A stretch of DNA of 64,000 nucleotides from Triticum aestivum (Eukaryota; Streptophyta; Magnoliopsida; Poales; Poaceae). The position numbers and the translations under genes are program-made. The stretch lies in contig NC_057796.1 in the NCBI RefSeq assembly GCF_018294505.1, positions 268,720,259-268,784,258 of the forward strand, in the 5' to 3' direction. How positions within the stretch are numbered: the stretch's first letter is position 1; every line of letters starts with the position of its first letter. Positions 42,923 through 54,277 of this stretch are shown here, piece by piece. Under the pieces are notes generated by a model. The model saw nothing but the letters and a program-made list of their open reading frames with translations. It ran no database searches and had not been told where the DNA came from.

Positions 42923-44413
42923 TGATACGTCTCCATCATATCTATAAATTTTTATTGTTTCATGCCAATGTTATACAACTTTCACATATTTTTGGCAACT
43001 TTTTATATGATTTATTGGACTAACCTATTGATCCAGTGCCCAGTGCCAGTTCCTGTTTTCTGCATGTTTGTTGTATCACAGAGTATCCATATCAAACGAA
43101 GTCCAAATGTAGTAAAATTTTACGGAGAATTATTTTGGAATATATTTGATTTTTGGGAGTTGGAATCACCGCAAACGGAGGCCCACACAGCCCACAAGAC
43201 ACTGGGGCGCGCCAGAGGCCCCTGGCGCATGGTGGTGGGTTGTGCCCTCCTTGAACGTCGGTTGGAGCTCTACTTCGGGCGCAAGGAAGCTTATATCCGA
43301 AAAAATCGTGTTAAAAGCTCAGCACAATCAGAGTTACGGATCTCCCGGAATATAAGAAATGGTTTTTGGCCAGATCAGGGTGAACGTGAAACAGAAGAGA
43401 ACAGAGAGGGAGATCTAATCTCGGAGGGGCTCCCGCCTCTCCGCTGCCATGGAGGCCATGGACCAGAGGGGGAACTCTCCTCCCATCCAGGGGGAGGCCA
43501 ATGAAGAAGAAGGAGGAGGGGGCTCTCTCCCCCTCTCTCCCGGTGGCGCCGGAGTGCCGCCGGGGCAAGGATCATGACGGCGACCTACATCAACAATCTT
43601 GCTACCGTCAACACCAAATCTCTCCCCCTCTATGCAGCAGTGTAACACCCCTTCTCCCCACTGTAATCTCTACTTAAACATGGTGCTCAACTCCATATAT
43701 TATTTCCCAATGATATTTGGCTATCCTAAGATGTTTGAGTAGATCTGTTTTGTCCTATGGGTTAATCGTGATCTTGGTTGGTATGATTGTATATTTTATT
43801 TATGGTGTTGTCCTACGGTGCCCTCCGTCTCGTGCAAACGTGAGGGGTCCTCACTGTAGGGTGTTGCAATATGTTCATGGTTTGCTTATTGTCGGTGTTG
43901 CGGGGGTGACAGTAGCCTAAACGCGGATAAGTGGGTTATGGCGTATGGGAGTAAAGAGGACTTGATACTTAATGCTATGGTTGGGTTTCACGACCTTAAT
44001 GATCTTTAGTAGTTGCGGATGCTTGCTAGGGGTCCAATCATAAGTGCATATGATCCAAGTAGAGAAAATATGTTAGCTCATGCCTCTCCCTCATATAAAA
44101 TTACAAGAATGATTATAGGTACTTGTTATCGATTGCCTAGGGACAAATGACTTTCTTGTTGACAAAAGCTATCCACTTTTATTACCTCGCAATTTATTCA
44201 TAATTTTATTCTCGCAAAGTACGCATAGTTTTATCCTTGCAAAATAGTTTCATACTTGTTTCCGGTAAAGGAAACGTTAAGTGTGCGTAGAGTTGTATCG
44301 GTGGTTGATAGAACTTGAGGGAATATTTGTTCTGCCTTTAGCTCCTCGTTGGGTTCGACACTCTTATTTATTGAAGAAGGCTACAAATGATCCCCTATAC
44401 TTGTGGGTTATCA
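42923..44413 (+). repeat. 3' LTR of the non-autonomous Athila-type element
   Basis: 1491 bases, direct repeat of 36951-38447, followed by the AGTAA target copy. Confidence 0.9.
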
Positions 44414-45247
44414 AGTAACACCCATGGTTGTGCCAAATATGAATATATTTGTTTTATTTTCTTTAACAAATGGGGTTGATTTAGCACTTGAAAAATAAAA
44501 AAATATTAGTGTGCTCTACTTGGTCTAATAAATGTTAAAAATGTTACGAATTGAATAAAAACACTTCTAGTATAGTAAGACCATCCTTACTTACTTTGTG
44601 AACGAGATGATGATGAATTAAATCATCTCCTTCACAAAGCAAGCGTTGATAATTTTATTATAATAGAAGTTGTTTAGTGCATCTGAATGATGATGCTATT
44701 TAAGATGGTTCGCGAGCCTCTCGTACGGTGATGTGGGACTAAACTGCATTGTTTTGTATGTTGGGTTCCCTTGGTTTAATTGGGGAGTACGCTCGGGCGA
44801 GGCGCATACAGAGAGAAGAAAACTTACATTGTGGGCCAACACTGTGCAGCCTAGCCCAACTAGGGGCAACCCTGTCTTCAACCTCGTGCCTAGTGGCACA
44901 GTAGGACACGTCCGAGAGCGCCTGGTCCTGCTATGCGCATCGAGGGCTTCTTCATCCACAACTATCTTTGGTAAGCAGCTCTTGGAATATTTTTATAACT
45001 CGCCTGACGACTGCCATTTTAAAGTTGAATGGGGAGGTTAATTTTTGTAATCTTTGGATGTCTAAATTTTGCACGCAAAAGAAGTGGAAATGCCATCCAG
45101 GTGCCTTTAGTGAAGTTAAAAGCCGTATACACCTTCCTTGAGCAACTATATGCAGGGAGCCTGTTTATCATCATGGCTGTGAAGGGTGGGAAAGAGCCAC
45201 CACAATTTATAAGAGATGTGCTGAAACAACTTTTGACCATCCCCAAA
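44414..45247. other. Unclassified region, right part
   Basis: Resumes after the AGTAA target copy with sequence like duplication block A/B (gttgtgccaaatatga). An AT-rich stretch then leads to coding-looking DNA at 44730-45240: a possible exon ending at a donor (GGTAAGC at about 44970), then a frame with MAVKGGKEPPQFIRDVLKQL, cut by the LTR at 45248. The protein is not recognised; it could be a captured gene piece. Confidence 0.3.
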
Positions 45248-45566
45248 TGTCGGTGCACAAAAGGAGGGGTCCTTTTTGTACCCCTTTACTTGTGCGCGAG
45301 CAGTAGCAGCCACACGCCTGCGGCCGCGCTTGGTGGGGCAGAAGAGGAAGCAAAGACACAAGACTACCAGAGCAACGCCAAGACAGAGGCGCAAGGAGCA
45401 GAGGGACAAGGTGGGCTCTCCCCGACAGGAGCCTTACCGGGGCAGCTTACGTAGCCCCGGCAAGGGCCTTGCCGAGGCAACTTGCCCAACACCAGCAGAG
45501 CCGCCGCCCTTGAGCCTAAGAGTTCCGACACCATCGACAACATTGGAACCAAGGCTCAGGAGGCGC

Positions 45567-45885
45567 CTGCATGGTGGCATGCAGATCTTTGTGAAGACCA
45601 AGGACATACAACACTAGATGAGAACCAGAAGACAGAAACCCCTGGCAAGACCCTTGCCGGGGACGCTTGCGAGACCCCGGCAAGGCCCTTGCCGGGGCCC
45701 CGGCAAGACCCTTGTCAGAGACATCTGTGGGCCGCAGCCAGGCCCCCACCTGCCAAGGCTCCACCGCCGTTCCAATACAGCAATCAACCCGCCAACAAGG
45801 CAGGCACCTGCGTGGCGACATGAAGCTTCCAGGCCAACTCAGCAAACACCTGCGTGGTGGCATGCAGATCTTCATGAAGACTCTG
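45567..45885 (+). repeat. Repeated ubiquitin-junction-like segment in the LTR
   Basis: 45567-45599 translates as LHGGMQIFVKT and 45847-45885 as HLRGGMQIFMKTL. A third, worn copy (HLRGDMKLPG) starts at 45803. The end of one ubiquitin and the start of the next in polyubiquitin reads LRLRGG then MQIFVKTLTGKT. The match is therefore 10-12 residues across the junction, with no further ubiquitin sequence on either side. Confidence 0.6.
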
Positions 45886-46122
45886 CCACCGCACCAACTC
45901 AGCAGCCAGCCAGCGTGGTGCTGCATGCCTAGTCAGCTTGGACGCGCGTCCGAGCGCGACGAGGCGGCGACAGACGAGACGAGCCTCCTTGTCGTCCCTG
46001 ATAAAGTGAGAGGGCACGTCGGCAGCACATTAAATGCGTTTGTCCTACAGTGCCAGGCGATAGACTTGTATACAGTACAAACTTTCCACCTCCTGTGTGC
46101 CACTGTGGCGACCCCCTTTGGC

Positions 46123-46130
46123 TATAAGAG
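46123..46130 (+). promoter_or_regulatory. TATA box in LTR
   Basis: TATAAGAG about 875 bases into the LTR, sense strand. Confidence 0.5.
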
Positions 46131-46370
46131 GAGGCCCAAGGCATACTGGAGGAGGATTCGAACTTTTTGGGCCCTGCACACTTTGTAGCTAGTCCAAGAA
46201 CACCAGATAAACATAAACCAGCAGGAGTAGGGTATTACGCATCACTTGCGGCCGAACCTGGATAAATTCCCCGTGTTGATCTTCTAAACCCGCTCTTTCC
46301 AAAACCCCGCGCCTGCCAACCGTAGAAGGGATTCCCCATGATCCCATAGGTGTCGTTCCCACCGACATCT

Positions 46371-46388
46371 TTGGCGCGCCAGGTAGGG
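46371..46388 (+). other. Primer binding site of the second Tat element
   Basis: ttggcgcgccaggtaggg, 3-4 bases after the LTR end, at the PBS position and starting TGGCG as expected for a tRNA 3'-end complement. I do not assign the tRNA. Confidence 0.6.
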
Positions 46389-46436
46389 GGCGCAAGCTGT
46401 GAAAATCCGGTTTTAGCGCATCAACTTCATCATCAC

Positions 46437-48470
46437 CACGGCCCCCAAGAAGAAGGGGATCACAGCGATCGGGTCGTCCGAAGCTGGCCCGTCCGCGCCA
46501 GCGCGGGCAGGCGACCGGGTGGCCGCGGATGGTGCCGGAGACGTGGCCCGCGAGCATCCACGACAATCTGGCAATCGGAGCCAGGTGAGTGGCATCGTTC
46601 GAGTCCAAGATGACGAGCCACACGCCGCTGGGTCCGGGGGCGGGGCCGTGCTGCCCATGGGTGGTGCGACAACCTCTATGGCACCTCAGCTGGCGCCCGC
46701 GCCACGGACCTCCCAGGCCATGCGCGATGAGCGACACCGTGATGCTGGAGCTCCCGGGCACTGCCGCGGGAAGAGCTCTCTACGCCACTCTCAGGACGCA
46801 CCAGGCGGGCGTGCGCACCCGGACGGCAGCGGAAGCGGCATGCGACCGCGAGACCGTGACAGAGCTCCTTCTAACTTGGTTAGAAGTCTGAGCGCATCAC
46901 GGTCCACGCAGATTTCGCCATCACCCACGCTAGCAGAAGTGCTGGCGCGCGTGCAACTGCTCCTCGACTTCCCCCTGCTGCGGAGAAGCTCGACGAGTGG
47001 AGGGTAACCATCCGAAGCCTCGTCAGCTTCGCCAACAAAGACGAGTCGCTCCTAGCGGGACCCTCATGCCGACGTTCTATCGAGCCAGTGCATGCCGATG
47101 GTGGGAGGACCGGAGATGGTGCGACCACGGTGCACTCTCCTCCCCCACGGCTGTGACAGCAGCCACCGGCTCGTCGGGCCGACGCCTATGACAACGTTTC
47201 CACAACATCGTCCGACACGCGAACCCGCTGCGACCAACGTCGAGTTCTTCAAGAGCGAGCTCAGGAAGACGCTCGAACTACCATCGAACGACGGCAGGAG
47301 GCGCGCCATCAGTTGGACCACCCAGCACCGGGGGGCTCTGGCGACCTGCCTTACGAGGTGGGTTGTCCAGCCTTTACCCGAGAGTTGCGGCAGTTCCAGT
47401 GGCCCTCCCACCGCATGTTCAAGCCTAATGTTGGGGAAATGTACAATGGCAAGACTCACCCATCGGAGTTCCTCAGCATCTACACCATCGCGACGCAAGC
47501 CGCCGGGGCTCGCGACGACAAGGTGCTCGCCAACTACTTTCCGTTGGCGCTTAAGCCCAACGTCATGTCGTGGTTGATGCACCTGCCGGTGGATTCCATC
47601 TCTTCCTGGTCGGATCTGTGCCACGAGTTTGTTGGCGCCGTTACCGGAGGCCACCAAGATCCTGGCCAGGCAAGTGACTTGCACGTCATCCTCCAGAAGG
47701 ATGGCGAGTCCCTGCGTAAGTACATACAAAGATTCAGCCGTGTGCAGTACACCATCCCAGATGTTCATCCTGCCGCTGTCATCAGTGTGTTCCATCAGAA
47801 CGTACGCAACCGTAAGATGTATGAAGAGCTGGCGATGAACAAGGTCAAGGATGTAGCCGAAATTTATGTTCTGGCTGATAGATGTGCTCGGGCCGAGGAA
47901 GGAAGGAAGTACCTCGGCGCGGAAACCGACTCCACGGACGAAGACGCCGCCGCACCGACGAAGAAGGGACAGCGCCGCAACAGGAAGCGTAAGGGCAAGA
48001 CTGTGCCTGCCGTTGAGGGATCCGGCGACCCCGGTGCCGCCAAGAAGGCCAAGGCTGATGAACCCGGCAAGGAGGTTGCCGGGTGCGCCGCCTGCCGGGC
48101 CTTGGCGGCCGCCGACAAGCCAGGAGGCTTCGACAAGCAGTACTGCAAGATCCACCACACCAAGGGCCATGACCTCCAAAACTGTCGACAGGTTGAGCTG
48201 CTTGCAGAGAAGCAGAAAACTGAATATGAAATGCAGGACAAGGAGAAGGGTCAGGATGGCACTGAGGGGTCCAGCAAGAAGCGTGGTGGCCAAGGAGGTC
48301 GCCACGGCAAAGATAATCAACAAGAGAGGCCCGCTCGGGGCCGCGACAAGAAGGAGGAAGATGATGATCATGACGAGGACGACGAGTCCGGCGAGAACGA
48401 ATTCCAGAAAGCTACAGAGGCCATGTGCGTCGACGGTGGCGCATCGCTGCACACTCTCACCTCCAACTGA
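46437..48470 (+). pseudogene. Tat-lineage gag
   Basis: The N-terminal part (46437-47010) is Ala/Pro/Arg-rich, in a different frame from the capsid, so at least one frameshift lies between. From about 47220 a frame of more than 400 codons is open to 48470. It includes the retrotransposon gag core (FKPNVGEMYNGKTHPSEFLS, YFPLALKPNVMSWLMHLP, DGESLRKYIQRFSRVQ), a Lys-rich basic region and a zinc-knuckle-like motif CKIHHTKGHDLQNC (C-x2-H-x4-H-x4-C, His in the second Cys place). Gag packages the genomic RNA. The frame ends at a stop just after DGGASLHTL, near the expected gag-protease boundary. Confidence 0.7.
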
Positions 48471-49240
48471 AGCAGTGGGCGCGTGAGGTCACTGCGGCAG
48501 AGCCATCGTTCGATGCCCAGAAGCCACTGAAGTGGTCCCGCACGCCCATCATTTTTGACACCGAGGATCACCCTGATCGCACAACTACTGTCGGGTGTTT
48601 GCCGTTGTTGGTTTCACCAACAATACGCAACCTTATGGTGACAAAAGTGCTAGTCAAGGGGTCAACCCGGGAAGGAGTCAGCCGAAAGGTAAAATCAAGC
48701 CGCCCGTTACGTTTGGGGGCGAGCTGAACTATAGGACGGAGAAGATCATTTTTTATGTCGCCAAGATCCCCTTGCTGTACAACGGGATCCTTGGCCGCCC
48801 AGCGCTGGCCAAGTTCATGGCGGTGTCACACTACGCCTACAACACATTGAAGATGCCGGGGCCGCTGACCATCATCACCGTCCCCTCTGATAAGAAAGAC
48901 GCGCTCATCTGCGTCGACCAACTCTACCGAGAGGCAGTTGCAGCAACTGCCGCCAAGATACTTGCTCCTGGCGCTGAAGCCCCGGGAAGGAAGAAGGCCG
49001 GCAAAACCTCTGCCGGCAAGACCCCTTCCGGCGAGATCTCTTCCGGCAAGACCTCTTGCACCCACTCCGGCAAGCGCGCCTCTTCCGAGTGCTTCGCTCC
49101 CATTGAGGACGTGCCAGAGAGCTCCACCGGCAAGTGCAAGAAGTCCAAGGCTGCACCACCAGAAACCAAGAAGGTGTCCGTCAAGGAGGACAACACGGGC
49201 GGGGCTTTCACTATAAGCTCCACCCTCGACAGCAAATAGG
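48470..49240 (+). pseudogene. Tat-lineage protease region
   Basis: The frame 48595-49239 contains FVVGFTN-like and IPLLYNGILGRPALAKFMAV, the second half of the gypsy aspartic protease fold, then a Lys/Ser/Gly-rich linker with four KTS/SGKT modules (48990-49085). The part that should hold the first active-site Asp is out of frame or missing around 48540-48600. It ends at a TAG (49237-49239), after which the same frame continues into RT. Confidence 0.6.
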
Positions 49241-49648
49241 AAAGCGCGATTGTCGCCTTCCTGCGGGAAAATGTCGATGTGTTCGCATTGAAAGCATCCG
49301 ACATCCTCGGCGTTCCCAGGGAGGTGATCGAGCACCATCTTGCTGTGTGTCCTCATGTGCGGCCCGTCAAGCAGAAGGTCAGGAAGCAAGATTTGGAGCG
49401 ACAAGAGTTCATTATCGAGGAGAGCAGGAAGTTAGAGGCGGCAGGCCTGGTTAGAGGAGTGCTGCACCCCGCATGGTTGGCCAATCTAGTGGTGGTGCGT
49501 AAGGCAAATGGGAAATGGAGGCTGTGTATTGACTACACAGATATCAGTAAAGCCTGTCCAAAGGATCCTTTCCCTCTGCCACGCATCGACCAGATTGTGG
49601 ACTCCACTGCAGGGTGTGACCTGCTGTCATTCCTCGACGCTTATTCAG
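49241..49648 (+). pseudogene. Tat-lineage reverse transcriptase, N-terminal fragment
   Basis: Same frame as the protease after the stop. RT fingers motifs are present (HPAWLANLVVVRKANGKWRL, CIDYTDISKACPKDPFPLPR, DLLSFLDAYS), but the sequence breaks off before the catalytic YIDD-type box. Palm, RNase H and integrase are missing. Confidence 0.8.
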
Positions 49649-49784
49649 TAATTGTGTAAGAAGAATGTCACAGTGTAGACAATAGCCCATGATACTCTGT
49701 TCGGTGTTCGGAAAGAAAAGCCGGACTGAGGATCAAATGATTTCCGCAGGAGACTAATCACACATGTCTATGTAAAATAAGCAG

Positions 49785-50807
49785 GTGTCGTTGCTAGCTG
49801 CGACCTCTCATGCTGCTGAAGTCTCCGGACTGAAGCAGAGGCTGGAGTGGGCCGAGGACGAGCTCGGCCAAAAAAGAAAGCAGCTGGAGGATAAGCAAGG
49901 TATTTTAATGACCTGCTCAGATATATAGAAATATATGAGTTGTTTGTGTTAATCAGAGTGCCCTGATATCTGTAGGAGCGGCGACCGAGGTGGAGACCCT
50001 CAAGAAGGCGCTGGCCGAGGCCAAGGAGAGAGCAGCCAAGGAACAGGCCGCCCACGAAAAGCACGAGGCCAGGGTCGGTGAAGTCTAGCAAAAGCTCCAG
50101 GACACCGTGAAGAAATGCGAGTCCTTGGAGCGCAATATTGCGGATCAAAAGTCTGAACTTGCCAAGGCCCGCCAAAGCGCGCAAGATGCACAGGTCGAAG
50201 CCCAGGGCGCCCTCCAGGAAATCCAGGAGGCCAGGAAAATCGCTGTGGGTAAGGCTTTTATTATGCAGAGCAAGTATGTGAAGAGAAGGTACCGCTTACT
50301 GACCCGGATTTGGAGTTCTCCAGGAGCGTTTGCGGATTTGCCGCGCAGTGTTGCCGATGCTGCGGAGTTCTTCCGAGCCGAAGAGGGGGACTCGACGGAG
50401 AAGCTGTTCTGGTCGCAATACCTTGCGCCAGAACATCCGGTGCCCTTTAGCAACCAGCTGAAACAGCTAGTCGAACTGCATAGGGTGGCCAAACTAGCCA
50501 TGAAGGATTCAATAATCCGGTTGTGGCCTGCCGAAGCTATACCCAACAGCTACTTCGGGCTCGTGAACTGCTGGTCAATGCCTGCCCCCGGCTTGACGTC
50601 ATCAAGTGGTCTGTCTGCATCGAGGGTGCGCGGATGGCCTTCACCCGTGTCAAGGTGCAGTGGGCGAAGATGAACACCGTCAAGCTCGCGACCGAGGGAC
50701 CGCCCACTGGCAAGGAGCATCGTACGCCCGAGCGGTATTTTGATGATGTCTTGGAGGGATACCACACTGTAGCAGAGCAATGTGCTAAGGACATTATTTT
50801 TGAATGA
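49785..50807 (+). pseudogene. Spliced antisense gene of the Tat fragment (coiled coil)
   Basis: Three exons join in phase: 49785-49899, 49976-50248 and 50324-50807, each bounded by canonical sites (cag|, |gtattt; tgtag|, |gtaagg; ctccag|). The first two exons encode a long heptad-like coiled coil rich in Ala, Glu, Lys and Gln (LKKALAEAKERAAKEQAAHE, KSELAKARQSAQDAQVEAQG). The third is globular, with FADLPRSVADAAEFFRAEEG and, after a frame loss near 50565, LVNACPRLDVIKWSV, ending KDIIFE. One TAG (about 50086) and one frameshift inactivate it. It is the downstream part of the Tat antisense ORF; the 5' exons are cut off at 49649. Function is unknown. Confidence 0.65.
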
Positions 50808-51999
50808 AATACTTTCATGTTATCCTGCCCTGTATGGCGGAACAACGCTGATATGTAATATAATGCCTGTTATTATTAAAATTTTACCTCCTGTGCGGCC
50901 GTTTCGTTTAAAACTGAGAGTTGGCCAGTCGTCGGCTTCAGCCCCCACGTAGGTAGTACGGGGGTGTTCGGGATGAATCTAAACACTCTTTATCCAAAAT
51001 TTGGTCCTTGAAGGAGGTGTTTAGCGCAACGAACCAGGCAATCGGACTATGTGGCTTTATCACCCTCACTTAGCCATAGGAGTTTGACAATAGAAATGTA
51101 GGTGCAGCCCCTAGTTAGTATTTTAATCCGGACTAGAGTGCTGTAGACACCTGATCGGGTGAAGGCCGATTCATCGCGTAATGCGGAAAAAATCGTAAAA
51201 GATTTTGAACCTCCAAATAGCTGACTAGCTCTCGCCACATCATGACAGTGAGTTTTCAGCTTTCTCTACTGAGGTGCTCATCTGGATAAACCAGGACACA
51301 ATTGTAGTAGTTCTCCCTTTACTACCCTAGCCGATAGAGCGGAACGTAAGGTAGTAAGCAAAGCACAGGAGCCGGGCAACCCAACTATTGACGAAAGACA
51401 TGATTCGGGGCCAATGCTAAAATTCTATACTGTAAAAGTTCGGACTTTGTTGCCATAGTATGGAGCGTAGTGAAGCCCCTGGCCAATTAAAGCGTACCAA
51501 AGTGTATGTGTGCAATCGATAAGAATAACGAAGTAAAATGAAATTGTAAGCTAGTGCCACATAAGTTGGGCCGCAAACAGTTCTCGTTATAATTTGATTG
51601 GTACGTCAAAACATATTTGCACAAATAGTGCGATAAGCAACCTGGCTATTTAACATGCCAAGACCAAGGGGGAGCTGCATGCGGGTCCTGAAAACAGGTA
51701 GGATGATTGTCGAAGAGAACGTCTAGAGATTCCCCCACACGTCTGTGTCGCCTGCCACCCTAGTGTATCCGTCCTTCGAAGGGACCGATGATCAGGTCGT
51801 CACTAGGGGCCTGCGGAAAAGGAACCTGGAAATGATAAAAAGAAAAGTGAAAGTATGTGTGTCCGGGGAAGGTCGAGCCGTATTGTGGACCACAATTTGG
51901 TTATGCCTCCGTCTCTGCCCATGGTATTTTGAGTGTGTAGTTATGTACGCGTGATACGTATGCCGTCATTTGGTCAGGACTGAGATGGAGGCCGAATTG
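50808..51999. other. Noncoding part of the Tat fragment
   Basis: No open frame of note. It lies where pol would be in an intact element; I see no RT, RNase H or integrase motif on either strand. Confidence 0.6.
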
Positions 52000-53562
52000 C
52001 TAGTCTAACTCCTGACGAGCCGGACTGTCAAGCTGCGGAGTAGTCCGGACTCGTTCGACAGTGTCCGGGAGCTTGGCCGCTGAATAAAAATTCTGCCTTA
52101 AAAGGCCGCTCTGTACTTCCGCTGCTAGGGCTGTGGCGTGTTCTTCGGTACGGAGGGAACGCTCCATGTTTCCATTGACTGTTATGACCCCGCGTGGTCC
52201 GGGCATCTTGAGCTTGAGATAAGCATAGTGTGGCACTGCATTAAATCAAGCGAATGCGGTTCGTCCGAGCAGTGTGTGATAGCCACTGCGGAAGGGGACG
52301 ATGTCGAAGATCAACTCTTCGCTTCTGAAGTTGTCTGGGGATCCGAAGACAACTTCCAGTGTGATTGAGCCCGTACAACGGGCCTCTACACCTGGTATGA
52401 CTCCTGTAAAGGTAGTTTTGGTGGGCTTGATCCTTGATGGATCGATGCCCATTTTGCGCATTGTATCCTGAGAGAGCAGGTTAAGGCTGCTGCCCCTGTC
52501 CATGAGGACTCGCGTGAGGTGGAATCCATCGAGTATTGGGTCAAGGACCAGTGCGGCTGAACCGCCGTGGCGGCCACTGGTCGGATGGTCCCTGCGATCG
52601 AAGGTGACCAGGCAAGACGACCATGGGTTGAATTTTGGGGCGACTGGCTCTATCGCATAGACGTCCCTGAGAGCGCACTTGCACTCCCTCTTGGGGATAT
52701 GGGTGGCGTATATCATGTTCACCGTTTTGACCTGAGGGGGAAACTTCTTCTGCCCCCCTATGTTCGGTGGACGGGGCTCCTCGTCATCGTCCTCACTTTG
52801 CGACCCCTTCTCCTTGTTTTCGGCGTTTATCTTGCCGGCCTGCTTAAAGACCCAACAACTTCTATTGGTATGATTGGCTGGCTTATCGGGGGTGCCATGT
52901 ATCTGACATGGATGATCGAGAATGCGGTCTAGGATGGATGAGCCCGAATTGTTCCTTTTGAACGACTTCTTCCGCTGGCCGGACTTGGAGCCACTGAATC
53001 CGGTGTTGGCCGCCATGTCATCGGTATTATCACCGTTGCTTCGACGCTTGTGTCTGTTGCATCGTGGCTTGCTGTTGCTATTTCTGGCTTCCGAAGTGCC
53101 AGGTTCGGTTGCATTGTTATTGCTACGGGCTAGCCAGCTATCTTCGCCCGTGCAAAAGCGGGTCATAAGCGCCGTGAGGGCTGCCATGGATTTCAGCTTT
53201 TCTTGGCCGAGGTGTCGGGCGAGCCATTCGTCCCTATGTTTAAAGGCCGCTAGGGCTTCGGCATCCGGACAGTCGACGATCTGGTTCTTTTTGGTTAAGA
53301 ACCTAGTCCAAAATTTCCTGGCTGACTCTCCGGGCTGTTGAATTATGTGACTTAAGTCGTCGGCATCCAGAGGTCGGACATATGTACCTTGGAAGTTGTC
53401 AAGGAAGGCTTCTTCCAAGTCTTCCCAGCCGCCAATGGAGTCTTCGGGCAGACTGTTCAACCAGTGCCGAGCTGGTCCCTTGAGTTTTAGTGGGAGGTAT
53501 TTGATGGCATGGAGATCGTCACCGCGGGCCATATGAATATGGAGAAGAAATCCTCGATCCAT
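52000..53562 (-). pseudogene. Tat-lineage gag capsid, zinc knuckle and protease
   Basis: A 438-codon frame (53562-52246) holds the gag core (DLHAIKYLPLKLKGPARHWL, NFQGTYVRPLDADDL, LTKKNQIVDCPDAEA), a basic linker, a Cys/His cluster (CQIHGTPDKPANHTNRSC) and the protease (RVLMDRGSSLNLL, then FRSGYHTLLGRTAFA). The active site reads MDRGSS where gypsy proteases have D-(T/G)-G, so the catalytic loop is altered. After a short break the next frame (52236-52000) continues YAYLKLKMPGPRGVITV, the usual end of this region. No RT follows. Confidence 0.7.
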
Positions 53563-54230
53563 ACCGCGGGGTCTGTTGTCGTATCGTATGATTCGATGTT
53601 TACGGGTTTAAACCCCTCTGGGAATTCGTGCTCCATTACCTCGTCAGTGAAGCAAAGGGGGTGTGCGGCGCCTCTATATCGGGCCACATCGCGACGTAGC
53701 TCGGATGGAGTCCGTCTGCGGTTTTCGGCCCAGACATGATTATGTTTGTCGCGTCCGGCTAGATAGCCGTCGTCACGTGTCGGGGCACGCCCCCGCGATC
53801 CGTAGATCGATCTGGTCTGTCCTGCTCTACTGTCTAGGTCCTGCCGCAGGTCATGTGTATATCCCCGAGCTGTTTTATCTCTGCCTTTATGGCGAGGTAG
53901 TACGGGCTGGTGTTTGGCTTGAGTTGCCGCTTTGTCCCGGCCACGTGGTGGTCGGTCAGCCGCATTACGCGCTGATGGTACGGGCTCCAGCGCCTCGTTA
54001 CCGAATTGAGGTAGCAATTTGCGCTTCGGGTAACTTTTGGTTGGACGCTCGAGGCTGTATTCCTCAGCTACTAGGACATTAGTCCATCTATCGTTGAGCA
54101 GATCTTGATCAGCTTGAAGCTGCTGCTGCTTCTTTTTCAGGCTCCTTGCAGTGGCTATTAGCCGGCGCTTGAAGCGCTCCTGCTCGAGAGGTTCCTCAGG
54201 CACGATAATATCCTTGTTGCCGAGGCTCAC
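53487..54230 (-). pseudogene. Tat-lineage gag, Arg-rich N-terminal part
   Basis: Frame preceding the capsid: a Lys/Gln-rich helix (ARSLKKKQQQLQADQDLLND), an Arg/Asp-rich middle (GRDKAATQAKHQPVLPRHKG), then EVMEHEFPEGFKPVNIESYD leading into capsid. It changes frame near 53520-53560 (ends in WPAVTISMPSN instead of running on), so gag is broken there. Confidence 0.65.
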
Positions 54231-54277
54231 CTCATCCTCGGAGAGCGGAAGATAATTACTGTCCTTCGAGTCTTCGT

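Larger units (their letters stand above)
36951..44413 (+). mobile_element. Complete non-autonomous Athila-type LTR retrotransposon
   Basis: LTRs 36951-38447 and 42923-44413 (TGATACGTCT...GTTATCA), an exact AGTAA target duplication (36946-36950 and 44414-44418), a perfect tRNA-Asp type PBS, a PPT and one long ORF. No protease, RT or integrase is present. The LTRs look about 97% identical by eye. The interior after the ORF is 3 kb of noncoding DNA with conserved hairpins and short repeats. It depends on proteins supplied by a relative. Confidence 0.9.
45248..46367 (+). repeat. 5' LTR of the second Tat element
   Basis: 1120 bases, TGTCGGTG...ACCGACA, perfect 8-base inverted ends apart from TG/CA context. 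Contains GC-rich ccccggcaag / cttgccgggg inverted repeats (45431-45480 and 45650-45715), the ubiquitin-like peptide repeats (45567-45885) and a TATA box (46123-46130). Confidence 0.8.
45248..49648 (+). mobile_element. Second Tat-lineage gypsy element, 5' part
   Basis: LTR (45248-46367), a PBS-like TGGCGCGCCAGGTAGGGG, gag, protease remains and the start of reverse transcriptase, all on the plus strand. Homology stops inside RT at FLDAYS (about 49648), where a minus-strand Tat fragment begins. No 3' LTR is present, so the element is truncated and dead. Confidence 0.75.
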
